NCBI GenBank assembly: GCA_023431055.1
Contig: JAEYXX010000123.1
Span: 1-64,000, forward strand
Direction: 5' to 3'
Source: Pseudomonadota bacterium
Lineage (GTDB): Bacteria; Pseudomonadota; Gammaproteobacteria; Pseudomonadales; Pseudomonadaceae
Length of the DNA stretch: 64,000 nt
In this document: piece after piece, positions 55,418-64,000 of the stretch
Layout: every line of letters begins with the position of its first letter
How positions within the stretch are numbered: position 1 is the first letter of the stretch
The notes under the pieces: generated by a model
What the model saw: only the letters and a program-made list of their open reading frames with translations
Databases searched by the model: none
Told to the model about the DNA's origin: nothing
Translations under genes and position numbers: made by a program

Positions 55418-56347
55418 ATGACAACGACGCCCGAGAGCATGAAGCCGCGTATGGTCGAGTTGATGCTGCGGCTAGCCCCTGAGGAGGGCTATACCGCGGC
55501 GCAGTTGGACGGGGTCACCTTCATGCGTTCCAACCGGCCGCTTCCGGTGACGCCTGCGCTGTATGAGCCGAGCATCGTCATCGTGATCCAGGGGCGCAAG
55601 CGCGGGCTGCACGACGGCACGCTCTACGTCTACGATGCGCAGCACTATCTGGTGCTGGCGCTGCCACTGCCTTTTTCCATCGAAACCGAAGCCAGCGCCG
55701 AAGAACCCATGCTGGGCGTGGCGCTGCGCGTCGATCCGCTGCTGGTGGCCGAGTTGGCGATGGAGCTGGACGAGCCCCAGGCTGCCGAGCCGGCAACGCT
55801 CTATTCCAGCCCGATGGATGCACGCCTGAGCGACGCCACGCTGCGCCTGCTGGAGGCGCTGGCCGACCCTGACGAGGTGCGTCTGCTCGGTCCGTCGATC
55901 ATGCGCGAGATCGTTTTTCGCGTGCTGCAGGGCGAGCAGGGCAGTGGCCTGCGTGCGACCCTGGCGCAGAACAGCCAGTTCGGCCGTATCGCGCGGGTTC
56001 TGCAACGAATTCACCGCGACTATCAAGAGTCGCTCGATGTGCCTTCACTGGCTGAAATCGCCAGCATGAGCGTGCCGGCCTTTCATGTGCACTTCAAGGC
56101 GATGACCAGTCGCTCGCCCTTGCAGTACCTCAAGGCCATACGTCTGCATCAGGCGCGGCTGCTGATGATTCGCAACGACATGAGTGCGATCAGTGCGGCG
56201 CAGCGCGTCGGATACGAGAGCCCGTCGCAGTTCAGTCGCGAATTCAAGCGGCTGTTCGGGCGCACCCCGGGCGATGAGACTCGCCATTTCAAGCAGCTCC
56301 TGGCGCTGGCACCCGCGGTTGATACCGGGGTGCGCTCGGCCTCCTGA
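55418..56347 (+). CDS. AraC-family transcriptional regulator
   Basis: The 309-aa protein has an AraC-N-type sensor domain (residues about 15-170, TFMRSNRPLPVTPALYEPSIVIVIQGRKRG) and a C-terminal double HTH (SLAEIASMSVPAFHVHFKAMTSRSP ... AISAAQRVGYESPSQFSREFKRLFGRTP). It diverges from the SDR operon across 143 bases and is its likely regulator. The inducer is unknown. ATG 55418 is used; an in-frame ATG at 55382 is possible. Confidence 0.9.
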   Translation: MTTTPESMKPRMVELMLRLAPEEGYTAAQLDGVTFMRSNRPLPVTPALYEPSIVIVIQGRKRGLHDGTLYVYDAQHYLVLALPLPFSIETEASAEEPMLGVALRVDPLLVAELAMELDEPQAAEPATLYSSPMDARLSDATLRLLEALADPDEVRLLGPSIMREIVFRVLQGEQGSGLRATLAQNSQFGRIARVLQRIHRDYQESLDVPSLAEIASMSVPAFHVHFKAMTSRSPLQYLKAIRLHQARLLMIRNDMSAISAAQRVGYESPSQFSREFKRLFGRTPGDETRHFKQLLALAPAVDTGVRSAS

Positions 56348-56548
56348 GAGCCCTTTCGCAGAGCCATGCCCCTTCTTTGGTACTGGTCGTGAAAAAGCCA
56401 CTACATAAATGGTCGATTCGAGCTGTTTGGTGTTTGCCTCAAACGCTTGTTTCAGGCTAAGGTTCGGCAGCTTTGTCCGGGCGCTGACCCTGGGCGCTCC
56501 TGATCAATAATGAATGCAGCCTGCGAGCTGCTGGCCAAAGGAGCCAAG

Positions 56549-56806
56549 ATGACCCCCAGTGAACTGCTGCTCGAGGGTGTCGAACTCATGCTGTTCGGCA
56601 TGGGTTTCGTGTTTGTCTTTCTGGTGTTGCTGGTGGGTGTGGTCAGCCTGATGTCGCGCCTGATCGCGACTTTTGCCCCGCCTGTTCCGGCCCCTGCCAT
56701 CTCCTCTCCAAGGTCCAGCACCCAGTCGGTCGGCCATGAGCCGGACGCCGAAACGCTGGCCGCCATCCAATCCGCTATTGCCCAGCACCGCGCGCGTCGC
56801 GGTTGA
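56549..56806 (+). CDS. oadG: Oxaloacetate decarboxylase gamma subunit
   Basis: The 85-aa protein has one N-terminal transmembrane helix (residues about 10-32) followed by a Pro/Ser-rich linker and a polar tail, the layout of OadG, which anchors the alpha subunit to the membrane. ATG 56549 follows AAAGGAGCC. It begins the oadGAB operon, 23 bases before oadA. Family membership is inferred mainly from context and layout. Confidence 0.85.
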   Translation: MTPSELLLEGVELMLFGMGFVFVFLVLLVGVVSLMSRLIATFAPPVPAPAISSPRSSTQSVGHEPDAETLAAIQSAIAQHRARRG

Positions 56807-56829
56807 TCAGGTTCAGAGGGAGTACCTGT

Positions 56830-58608
56830 ATGACTGCCGTTAAACAAGCACTCGGGATCACCGATGTGGTGCTGCGTGACGCCCACCAATCCATCCTGGC
56901 CACCCGAGTGCGTCTGGAAGACATGCTGCCGATCGCGGCCAAGCTCGATCAGGTCGGCTTCTGGTCGGTGGAGTCCTGGGGCGGGGCGACCTTCGATGCC
57001 TGCATTCGCTACCTCGGCGAAGATCCCTGGGAGCGCATCCGCGAACTGAAGAAGGCCATGCCCAACACCCGTCAGCAGATGCTGCTGCGTGGGCAGAACC
57101 TGTTGGGCTATCGTCACTACGCCGACGATGTGGTGGAGAAGTTCGTCGAGCGCGCGGCGGTCAACGGCGTCGACGTGTTCCGCGTGTTCGATGCGATGAA
57201 CGATCCGCGCAACCTGGAAACCGCCCTCAAGGCCGTCAAGCATCAGGGCAAGCATGCCCAGGGCACCATCTCCTACACCACCAGCCCGGTGCATACCTTG
57301 GACATGTGGGTCGATCTGGCTAAGCAGATCGAAGACATGGGCGCCGACTCGGTGGCCATCAAGGACATGGCGGGCATCCTCACCCCGTACACCGCCTTCG
57401 AACTGGTCTCGCGCCTCAAGGCCAGCCTGGCCATTCCGATTCACATGCAGTGCCACGCCACCGCCGGGCTATCCTCGGTCGCCATTCTCAAGGCGGTTGA
57501 AGCCGGTATCGACAACGTCGACACCGCGATTTCCTCGCTGTCGATGACCTACGGTCATTCGCCGACCGAGTCGGTGGTGGCGATGTTCCAGGGTACCGAA
57601 CGCGACACCGGGCTCAATCTGGAACTGCTGGAAGAAATCGCCGCCTACTTCCGCGAGGTGCGCAAGAAGTACGCGAAGTTCGAGGGCAACCTCAAGGGTG
57701 TCGACTCGCGCATCCTGGTCGCCCAGGTGCCGGGCGGCATGCTCACCAACATGGAAAGCCAGCTGAAAGAGCAGGGCGCCCAGGACAAGTTCGATCAGGT
57801 GCTGGCCGAAATTCCGCGTGTGCGCGAAGACCTTGGCTTCATTCCGCTGGTAACGCCCACGTCGCAGATCGTCGGCACCCAGGCAGTGATCAATGTGCTC
57901 ACCGGTGAGCGCTACAAGTCCATCACCAAGGAAACCGCCGGCGTGCTCAAGGGTGAGTACGGTGCCGCACCCGCGCCGTTCAACGCCGAGCTGCAGGCCC
58001 GGGTACTGGATGGCGGCGAGGCCATCACCTGTCGCCCCGCCGATCTGCTCGATGCCGAGATGGACAAGCTGACCGCCGAACTCAAGGGCATCGCCCAGGA
58101 GAAGGGCATCAAGCTGGCCGCCGACGAGATCGACGACGTGCTGACCTACGCGCTGTTCCCGCAGATCGGCCTGAAGTTCCTGGAAAATCGCGGTAACCCG
58201 GCGGCCTTCGAACCGGCTCCGACCGGCAAGGAAGCACCGGCCCGCGAGGCTGGCAAGCCCGAGGTCTACACCGTTGAGGTGAACGGCAAGTCCTTTGTGG
58301 TGCAGGTGAATGAAGGTGGCGATATCGAAGGCCTCAAGCCTCTCGGCGGTGCGGCGAGCGCCGCGCCGGCCGCGGCCCCGGTCGCAGCGGGCGGCGGCGA
58401 GCCGCAGGCGGCGCCGCTGGCCGGCAATATCTTCAAGGTACTGGTGCAGCCTGGCCAGGCCGTGGAGGAGGGGCAACTGGTGATCATCCTCGAAGCGATG
58501 AAGATGGAAACCGAGATCCGCGCCTTCAAGGCCGGCACTGTCGGCGCCGTCAACGTCAAGGTCGGCGATGCAGTGGCAGTGGGCGACAGCCTGCTGACCA
58601 TCGGCTGA
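56830..58608 (+). CDS. oadA: Oxaloacetate decarboxylase alpha subunit
   Basis: The 592-aa protein has an N-terminal carboxyltransferase TIM barrel ([35 protein letters not shown] with the metal-site residues), a helical middle region and a C-terminal biotinyl domain with the biotin Lys in EAMKMETEI. Together with the beta subunit it decarboxylates oxaloacetate. A Pro/Ala-rich linker (about residues 500-520) precedes the biotin domain. Confidence 0.93.
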   Translation: MTAVKQALGITDVVLRDAHQSILATRVRLEDMLPIAAKLDQVGFWSVESWGGATFDACIRYLGEDPWERIRELKKAMPNTRQQMLLRGQNLLGYRHYADDVVEKFVERAAVNGVDVFRVFDAMNDPRNLETALKAVKHQGKHAQGTISYTTSPVHTLDMWVDLAKQIEDMGADSVAIKDMAGILTPYTAFELVSRLKASLAIPIHMQCHATAGLSSVAILKAVEAGIDNVDTAISSLSMTYGHSPTESVVAMFQGTERDTGLNLELLEEIAAYFREVRKKYAKFEGNLKGVDSRILVAQVPGGMLTNMESQLKEQGAQDKFDQVLAEIPRVREDLGFIPLVTPTSQIVGTQAVINVLTGERYKSITKETAGVLKGEYGAAPAPFNAELQARVLDGGEAITCRPADLLDAEMDKLTAELKGIAQEKGIKLAADEIDDVLTYALFPQIGLKFLENRGNPAAFEPAPTGKEAPAREAGKPEVYTVEVNGKSFVVQVNEGGDIEGLKPLGGAASAAPAAAPVAAGGGEPQAAPLAGNIFKVLVQPGQAVEEGQLVIILEAMKMETEIRAFKAGTVGAVNVKVGDAVAVGDSLLTIG

Positions 58609-58618
58609 GGAGCGCACC

Positions 58619-59755
58619 ATGGAAAAGCTGCTCAAGCTCTGGCAGAGCACCGGTCTGTATCATCTGGAGCCCGGTCAGGCGTTCATGATCGCGGTGTGTC
58701 TGCTGCTAATCTATCTGGCCATCAAGAAGGGCTTCGAACCCTTGCTGCTGGTGCCCATCGGTTTCGGCGGTCTGCTGTCGAACATTCCGGTGGCCAACAT
58801 GGCCGAGGGCGCCGGCTTCCTGCACCTGATCTATGAAGTGGGCCTGCCGACCAGCATCTTCCCGCTGCTGATCTTCCTCGGCGTCGGCGCCATGACCGAC
58901 TTCGGTCCGATGCTGGCCAACCCGAAGACGCTGCTGCTTGGCGCCGCCGCGCAGTTCGGCATCTTCGGCACCTTGCTCGGCGCACTGGCGATCACCGCGC
59001 TGGGCATTCCCGGCATGGAGTTTACCCTCAAGGAGGCGGCGTCCATCGCCATCATCGGCGGGGCGGACGGGCCGACCTCGATCTTCGTCACCTCCAAGCT
59101 GGCGCCTGATCTGCTTGGCCCCATTGCCGTGGCGGCCTATGCCTACATGGCGCTGGTACCGCTGCTGCAGCCGCCGATCATGCGCGCGCTGACCAGCAAG
59201 GAAGAGCGCGCCATCGTCATGCAGCAACTGCGTCCGGTGGGGCAGACCGAGAAGATCATCTTCCCCATCGTGCTGTGCATTCTGATCGGTCTGCTGCTGC
59301 CCGATGCCGCGCCACTGATTGGCATGTTCGCCCTCGGCAACCTGCTGCGTGAGGCCGGTGTGGTTGAGCGTCTGGCCGATACCTCGCGCAACGCGCTGAT
59401 CAATATCGTCACTATCTTCCTCGGATTGACCGTGGGCTCGAAGCTGTCGGCAGACGCCTTCCTGCAGCTCAAGACCCTGGGCATTCTGATGCTCGGCATG
59501 CTGGCGTTCTGCGCCGGCACCGCGGCTGGCGTGCTGATGGCCAAGCTGATGAACCTGTTCAGCAGCAACAAGGTCAACCCGCTGATCGGTTCGGCAGGTG
59601 TATCGGCGGTGCCGATGGCGGCAAGGGTGTCGAACAAGGTCGGCCTGGAGGCCAACCCGCAGAACTTCCTGCTGATGCATGCCATGGGCCCGAACGTGGC
59701 CGGGGTGATCGGCTCTGCCGTAGCGGCGGGGGTACTGCTCAGCTTCGTTGGCTGA
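58619..59755 (+). CDS. oadB: Oxaloacetate decarboxylase beta subunit (Na+ pump)
   Basis: The 378-aa polytopic protein has about nine to ten transmembrane segments and the sodium-pump signature [19 protein letters not shown]. It couples decarboxylation of the carboxybiotin group to Na+ export. GAGGAGCGCACC precedes ATG 58619. With OadG and OadA it makes a full Na+-pumping decarboxylase. Confidence 0.93.
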   Translation: MEKLLKLWQSTGLYHLEPGQAFMIAVCLLLIYLAIKKGFEPLLLVPIGFGGLLSNIPVANMAEGAGFLHLIYEVGLPTSIFPLLIFLGVGAMTDFGPMLANPKTLLLGAAAQFGIFGTLLGALAITALGIPGMEFTLKEAASIAIIGGADGPTSIFVTSKLAPDLLGPIAVAAYAYMALVPLLQPPIMRALTSKEERAIVMQQLRPVGQTEKIIFPIVLCILIGLLLPDAAPLIGMFALGNLLREAGVVERLADTSRNALINIVTIFLGLTVGSKLSADAFLQLKTLGILMLGMLAFCAGTAAGVLMAKLMNLFSSNKVNPLIGSAGVSAVPMAARVSNKVGLEANPQNFLLMHAMGPNVAGVIGSAVAAGVLLSFVG

Positions 59756-59756
59756 T

Positions 59757-59785
59757 GAAGGCGCGGAGTTAGCTCCGCGCTTCGC
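59757..59785 (+). terminator. Hairpin directly after oadB
   Basis: GCGCGGAG and CTCCGCGC pair across TTAG right at the oadB stop. No strong T-run follows, so termination may be completed by the next hairpin. Confidence 0.6.
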
Positions 59786-59825
59786 CTATTGCCAGGCAAT
59801 GCCGTTGGCAAATTTGGCAGGAATG

Positions 59826-59854
59826 AAAAAAACCGGCTCTAGGCCGGTTTTTTT
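59826..59854. terminator. Bidirectional terminator between oadB and amrZ
   Basis: AAAAAAACCGGC and GCCGGTTTTTTT form a perfect 12-bp stem with a 5-base loop. It serves both convergent genes. Confidence 0.95.
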
Positions 59855-59866
59855 AATGGGTTCGCC

Positions 59867-60193
59867 TCAGGCTTCTTCGGCGGCCATTTCCACGTCGTGG
59901 GCGATCAGAGCGACCAGCGCGTTCTGTTGACGGCGCGACAACTGACGAAAGCGCTGCAGCAATTCGCGCTCATGGAGGCTCAGTTCGGGGCTGTCGAGAC
60001 GCAGACTGAGGTCGTCATCCAGAGCACCTTCCTGAAGCATGCTCTGCTCCAGACGGGCGATGATTTCCGAATTCATACTGCGGTGATGGTTGCGTGCTAC
60101 GTCAGCGATACGCTCACGCATGCCATCTGGCAAGCGAACGACAAATTTGTCAGCCGTACGGCTGGAGTAAATAGCCTGTTTCATAGGGCGCAT
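59867..60193 (-). CDS. amrZ: AmrZ, ribbon-helix-helix regulator
   Basis: The 108-aa protein has a flexible N-terminus, an Arc-type ribbon-helix-helix ([38 protein letters not shown], residues about 14-52) and a C-terminal tetramerisation region ([30 protein letters not shown]). The length and sequence match P. aeruginosa AmrZ, which controls alginate, motility and c-di-GMP genes. The start MRPMKQ matches its N-terminus. As in PAO1 it lies next to phnC, in divergent orientation. Confidence 0.94.
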   Translation of the reverse strand: MRPMKQAIYSSRTADKFVVRLPDGMRERIADVARNHHRSMNSEIIARLEQSMLQEGALDDDLSLRLDSPELSLHERELLQRFRQLSRRQQNALVALIAHDVEMAAEEA

Positions 60194-60574
60194 ACATTAC
60201 CGGTTAGTTCAGGGAGCGATACTGGTAGTCAGTGTCGAGATTGTCACCGGTTTGACCGTCTTTCGCACTAGCCGTTCAACCAGTCTCGCGTTCTGCGTCA
60301 TTACGACCCGTGGGTCGTCTGAACAGTTCCTTGACGCCAAATGCGTGGCAAATTGTGATCGATATAGGGGCGTTGTGCCAGCACCGATCGTCAGAAATGA
60401 GTAGCAATTGGCACTAGCGTCCACTTCGACGCCTGTCATCGGGAAAAATTCCCGCGCTTTCATCCAATCGTCACCTGCATTTAACCGCTCTGACATGGAA
60501 CCTGCCTACGGTGGTCTACACCAGATGGCGGTCGCTTCGCCTTCTGACCATTGATGATAGTAGAGGGCCAGCAT
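60194..60574. promoter_or_regulatory. Divergent amrZ / phnC region
   Basis: These 381 bases hold the amrZ promoter. TGACGCCAA and GTGGCAAATTG, 60332-60355, are half-sites of the TGGC-type sequences AmrZ binds and may serve autoregulation. The PhnF-like palindrome lies at 60512-60523 near phnC. A minus-strand ORF at 60209-60496 is open but unconvincing. Confidence 0.45.
60512..60523. promoter_or_regulatory. PhnF-like operator upstream of phnC
   Basis: TGGTCTACACCA is a near-perfect palindrome 51 bases upstream of the phnC start. It resembles the PhnF site described in Mycobacterium smegmatis (TGGTATAGACCA), differing by one base from its complement, and the HutC-subfamily consensus yGTMTAKACr. 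Confidence 0.6.
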
Positions 60575-61407
<833 letters not shown>

Positions 61408-61461
61408 CGTCGCTTTCCTCATTCGAAAAACCAACGCCAACTAGCAACAGGAGTGTGCTCC

Positions 61462-62463
61462 ATGTTCAAACGCATCGGCCAGGTGCTGGCTGCCTCTGCG
61501 CTCGTCACCGGTTCCCTGCTGGGTTCGGTCCAGGCTGCCGAGGAACTCAACTTCGGCATCATTTCCACCGAATCCTCGCAGAACCTCAAAGCCATGTGGG
61601 ATCCCTTCCTGGCCGACATGAGCAAGCAGACCGGGGTGAAGATCAACGCTTTCTTCGCGCCTGACTATGCCGGGATCATCCAGGGCATGCGCTTCGACAA
61701 GGTCGACGTGGCCTGGTACGGCAACAAGTCGGCGATGGAAGCGGTGGACCGCGCCGGCGGCGAGATCTTCGCCCAGACCGTGGCGGCCAACGGCGCGCAG
61801 GGCTACTACAGCCTGCTGGTGGCGCACAAAGACAGCCCGATCAATTCGGTCGAGGACATGCTCAAGAACGCTTCGAGCCTGACCTTCGCCAATGGTGACC
61901 CCAACTCCACTTCCGGCTATCTGGTGCCCGGTTATTACGTGTTCGCCCAGAACAACGCCGACGCCAGCAAGATCTTCAAGCGCTCGCTCAATGGCAGCCA
62001 CGAGGTCAACGCGCTGTCGGTAGCCAACAAGCAGGTCGATGTCGGCACCTTCAACAGCGAGGGCATGGAGCGTCTTGAGGTGACCGCACCGGACAAGGCC
62101 GCGCAGCTCAAGGTGATCTGGCAATCGCCGCTGATCCCGTCCGACCCCATCGTCTGGCGCAAGAACCTGCCGCAGGAAACCCGCGACAAGCTGCGCAACT
62201 TCTTCATGACCTACGGCGCCAAACCGGAGGAGAAGAAGGTGCTCGAAGGCCTGCAGTGGGGCCAGTTCAAGCCTTCGGACAACGATCAGTTGCTGCCGAT
62301 TCGTCAGCTCGAGCTGTTCAAGAAACGCACCGAAGTGGCCAACAACGACAAGCTCAAGGACGCCGACAAGCAGGCTCAGCTCAAGGAGCTGGACGCCGAG
62401 CTGGCCAAGCTCGAGCAGCGCATGGCCGAGCGTGAGAAGCAGGGCGGCGCCAGCGCCGGTTGA
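61462..62463 (+). CDS. phnD: Phosphonate-binding periplasmic protein PhnD
   Basis: The 333-aa protein has a signal peptide (ending VQAA) and the PhnD core ELNFGIISTESSQNLKAMWDPFLADM, with an extended Lys/Glu/Gln-rich C-terminal helix (residues about 295-330). It captures phosphonates for the ABC transporter. ATG 61462 has CAGGAGTG upstream. Confidence 0.92.
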   Translation: MFKRIGQVLAASALVTGSLLGSVQAAEELNFGIISTESSQNLKAMWDPFLADMSKQTGVKINAFFAPDYAGIIQGMRFDKVDVAWYGNKSAMEAVDRAGGEIFAQTVAANGAQGYYSLLVAHKDSPINSVEDMLKNASSLTFANGDPNSTSGYLVPGYYVFAQNNADASKIFKRSLNGSHEVNALSVANKQVDVGTFNSEGMERLEVTAPDKAAQLKVIWQSPLIPSDPIVWRKNLPQETRDKLRNFFMTYGAKPEEKKVLEGLQWGQFKPSDNDQLLPIRQLELFKKRTEVANNDKLKDADKQAQLKELDAELAKLEQRMAEREKQGGASAG

Positions 62464-62470
62464 TCCTGAC

Positions 62471-62496
62471 AGCCCCTCGGTATCGACCGAGGGGCT
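62471..62496 (+). repeat. Hairpin between phnD and phnE
   Basis: AGCCCCTCGG and CCGAGGGGCT pair across a 6-base loop in the 63-bp gap. It may limit readthrough so that PhnD is made in excess of PhnE. Confidence 0.7.
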
Positions 62497-62526
62497 GACT
62501 GCAGTCGTTTTCCCCGAGATGCCTTG

Positions 62527-63318
62527 ATGACCACTTTGACCACCCATACCCCGACCGCCGATAGCAAACGCAGCTGGCTGCAACTGATCGGCTGGGGCCT
62601 GTTCTTCGCCGTGCTCGCCTGGTCCTGGCAGGGCGCGGAAATGAACCCGCTGGCGCTGGTGCGCGATGCCGGCAATATGGCCACCTTCGCCGCCGACTTC
62701 TTCCCGCCGGACTTCAGCAACTGGCAGCACTACCTCAAGGAGATGGTCGTCACCGTACAGATCGCTCTTTGGGGCACGGTGCTGGCCATCGTCTGCGCCA
62801 TTCCGCTGGGCATCCTTTGTTCCGAGAACATCGTGCCCTGGTGGGTGTACCAGCCGGTGCGGCGGGTGATGGATGCCTGCCGTTCGATCAACGAAATGGT
62901 GTTCGCCATGCTCTTCGTCGTCGCGGTCGGCCTCGGCCCCTTCGCCGGTGTGCTGGCGCTGTTCATCAGCACCACCGGGGTGTTGGCCAAGCTGTTCGCC
63001 GAGGCGGTCGAGGCCATCGACCCTGGCCCGGTCGAAGGCGTGCGCGCCACTGGTGCCAGTGCCCTGCAGGAGGTGATCTTCGGCGTCATCCCACAGGTGT
63101 TGCCGCTGTGGATCTCCTACTCGCTGTACCGCTTCGAGTCCAACGTGCGCTCGGCCACCGTGGTCGGCATGGTCGGCGCCGGCGGTATCGGAGTGATCCT
63201 CTGGGAGGCCATACGCGGCTTCCAGTTCGCCCAGACCTGCGCCCTGCTGATCGTGATCATCCTGGTGGTGAGCGCCATCGACATCCTGTCACAGCGCCTG
63301 CGCAAGCTCTTTATCTGA
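62527..63318 (+). CDS. phnE: Phosphonate ABC permease PhnE
   Basis: The 263-aa permease has about six transmembrane segments and an EAA-type loop ([33 protein letters not shown]). It forms the channel with PhnC. ATG 62527 is used; a TTG immediately upstream is not needed. Confidence 0.92.
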   Translation: MTTLTTHTPTADSKRSWLQLIGWGLFFAVLAWSWQGAEMNPLALVRDAGNMATFAADFFPPDFSNWQHYLKEMVVTVQIALWGTVLAIVCAIPLGILCSENIVPWWVYQPVRRVMDACRSINEMVFAMLFVVAVGLGPFAGVLALFISTTGVLAKLFAEAVEAIDPGPVEGVRATGASALQEVIFGVIPQVLPLWISYSLYRFESNVRSATVVGMVGAGGIGVILWEAIRGFQFAQTCALLIVIILVVSAIDILSQRLRKLFI

Positions 63319-63328
63319 AGGAGGAGGA

Positions 63329-63350
63329 GGGCGCCTGCGTGCGCCCTTTT
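63329..63350 (+). terminator. Short terminator-like hairpin between phnE and phnF
   Basis: GGGCGC and GCGCCC pair across 6 bases and are followed by TTTT, six bases before the phnF start. phnF is therefore either read through this hairpin or has its own promoter within or just upstream of the coding start. Confidence 0.55.
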
Positions 63351-63356
63351 CAAACG

Positions 63357-64000
63357 ATGAACTTGTCTAGACAAAGCGAACCGCTGTACCGCGAGCTGGC
63401 CGCCGTGTTGCGCGAAGACCTGCAACGCATGAGCCCGGGCGACTACCTGCCGGGCGAGATGCAACTGGCCGCACGTTTTTCCGTCAACCGCCACACCCTG
63501 CGTCGCGCCGTCGACGAGCTGGTGCTCGAAGGCCGCCTGCTGCGCCGCCAGGGCAAGGGCACCCAGGTGTTGGCCAAGCCGCTGGTGTATCCGGTGGAGG
63601 CGGGCAGTGCCTTCAGCCAGTCGCTGTCGGCGCTCGGCCACCGGGTTGAAGCGAAACTGATCGAGCGCCTGCGCCGTAGTGGCAGCAGTGAGGAGTGCCG
63701 CCATCTGCAGCTGCCCGATGGTAGCGAGCTGATCGAACTGGCCACGCTGCGCCTGCTCGACGGCCAGCCGCTGAGCCTGATCCGTCACCGTTTCTGCGCC
63801 AGCCTGGCGCCACTGTTGGCCGACTACCAGGGCGGTTCGCTGCGCCAGTACCTGGCCGAGCGCGACCTGCCGCTGGCGCGCACTTTCAGCCTGATTGGTG
63901 CGCGTCTGCCCAGCCGCGAAGAAGCCGCGCACCTGCTGATGCCGCGCCATGCGCCGCTGCTCAGCGTACTCACCCTGTCCCGCGACCCCGCTGGCCGGGC
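63357..64000 (+). CDS. phnF: PhnF-type GntR/HutC-family regulator (partial)
   Basis: The reading frame is open to the window end (214 codons seen). It has a GntR winged helix (EPLYRELAAVLREDLQ ... LPGEMQLAARFSVNRHTLRRAVDELVLEGRL, residues about 8-70) and most of a UTRA effector domain (about 80-214). HutC-subfamily members of phosphonate loci are called PhnF. The start ATG 63357 overlaps no earlier gene. A perfect palindrome lies in its first codons. Confidence 0.9.
   Translation, partial: MNLSRQSEPLYRELAAVLREDLQRMSPGDYLPGEMQLAARFSVNRHTLRRAVDELVLEGRLLRRQGKGTQVLAKPLVYPVEAGSAFSQSLSALGHRVEAKLIERLRRSGSSEECRHLQLPDGSELIELATLRLLDGQPLSLIRHRFCASLAPLLADYQGGSLRQYLAERDLPLARTFSLIGARLPSREEAAHLLMPRHAPLLSVLTLSRDPAGR
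63363..63374. promoter_or_regulatory. Palindromic operator in the start of phnF
   Basis: TTGTCTAGACAA is a perfect 12-bp palindrome located at codons 3-6 of phnF. Its core fits the HutC-subfamily operator yGTMTAKACr exactly. Binding here could shut off phnF itself. Confidence 0.6.

Noticed and set aside
60209..60496. 95-codon minus-strand frame upstream of amrZ
   Set aside because: It covers the amrZ promoter region, has no clear ribosome-binding site and no recognisable family.

Overview
This window is chromosomal DNA from a Pseudomonas, most likely of the P. mendocina / P. oleovorans / P. alcaliphila branch (Ectopseudomonas). The genus is inferred from gene order: aotJQMP-argR-aruCFGDB-(small gene)-aruE-threonine aldolase-alaS-lysC-rsmA-tRNA-Ser-tRNA-Arg and amrZ-phnCDEF follow orders I know from P. 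aeruginosa PAO1, and the type II secretion genes have the divergent xcpPQ / xcpR-Z arrangement. GC-rich third positions and many Pseudomonas-type REP repeats (cores such as GGGGCTTTAGCCGCGAC and GTAGGAGCGAG) fit. The species-level guess is an inference from memory.

Layout. 1-3.5 kb: end of an arsenic cluster (organoarsenical GAPDH, ArsJ efflux, convergent ArsO-type flavoprotein). 3.8-8.8 kb: DUF4823 lipoprotein, DUF1285 protein, GNAT acetyltransferase, subtilisin-like protease, DUF1624 membrane acyltransferase. 8.8-13.4 kb: TonB receptor with a Zur-like operator, a PAS-PAS-GGDEF cyclase, a stand-alone chorismate mutase. 13.4-21.5 kb: LysE exporter, a short AT-richer insert with two unrecognised genes, hydrolase, AI-2E permease, methyltransferase, GFA protein, DUF7079 protein, amidase. 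21.8-32.4 kb: complete Xcp type II secretion locus (gspDC divergent from gspE-M). 32.8-46.4 kb: arginine/ornithine uptake (aot), its regulator ArgR, and the arginine succinyltransferase pathway (aru). 46.5-51.4 kb: alaS, lysC, rsmA and three tRNAs. 51.4-56.4 kb: DUF4124 protein, MgtE, a three-gene SDR/Atu4866/SnoaL operon divergent from an AraC regulator. 56.5-59.8 kb: sodium-pumping oxaloacetate decarboxylase oadGAB. 59.9-64 kb: amrZ and the phosphonate uptake cluster phnCDE-phnF, with phnF running off the end.

Most genes are ordinary core Pseudomonas genes. I found no new multi-gene system. The noteworthy signals are small-scale. phnC is frameshifted by an exact 8-bp tandem duplication. REP repeats have entered the xcp and aru operons, in one case supplying the start codon and leader of pseudopilin gspH, and in another lying between gspI and gspJ inside a 183-bp duplication that left a second copy of the gspI 3' end. 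A repeat arm also supplies the stop codon of the DUF7079 gene. The subtilisin-like protease has Glu where the catalytic Asp should be. Candidate operators for Zur, ArgR and PhnF can be read directly, and a small proline-containing ORF precedes mgtE.
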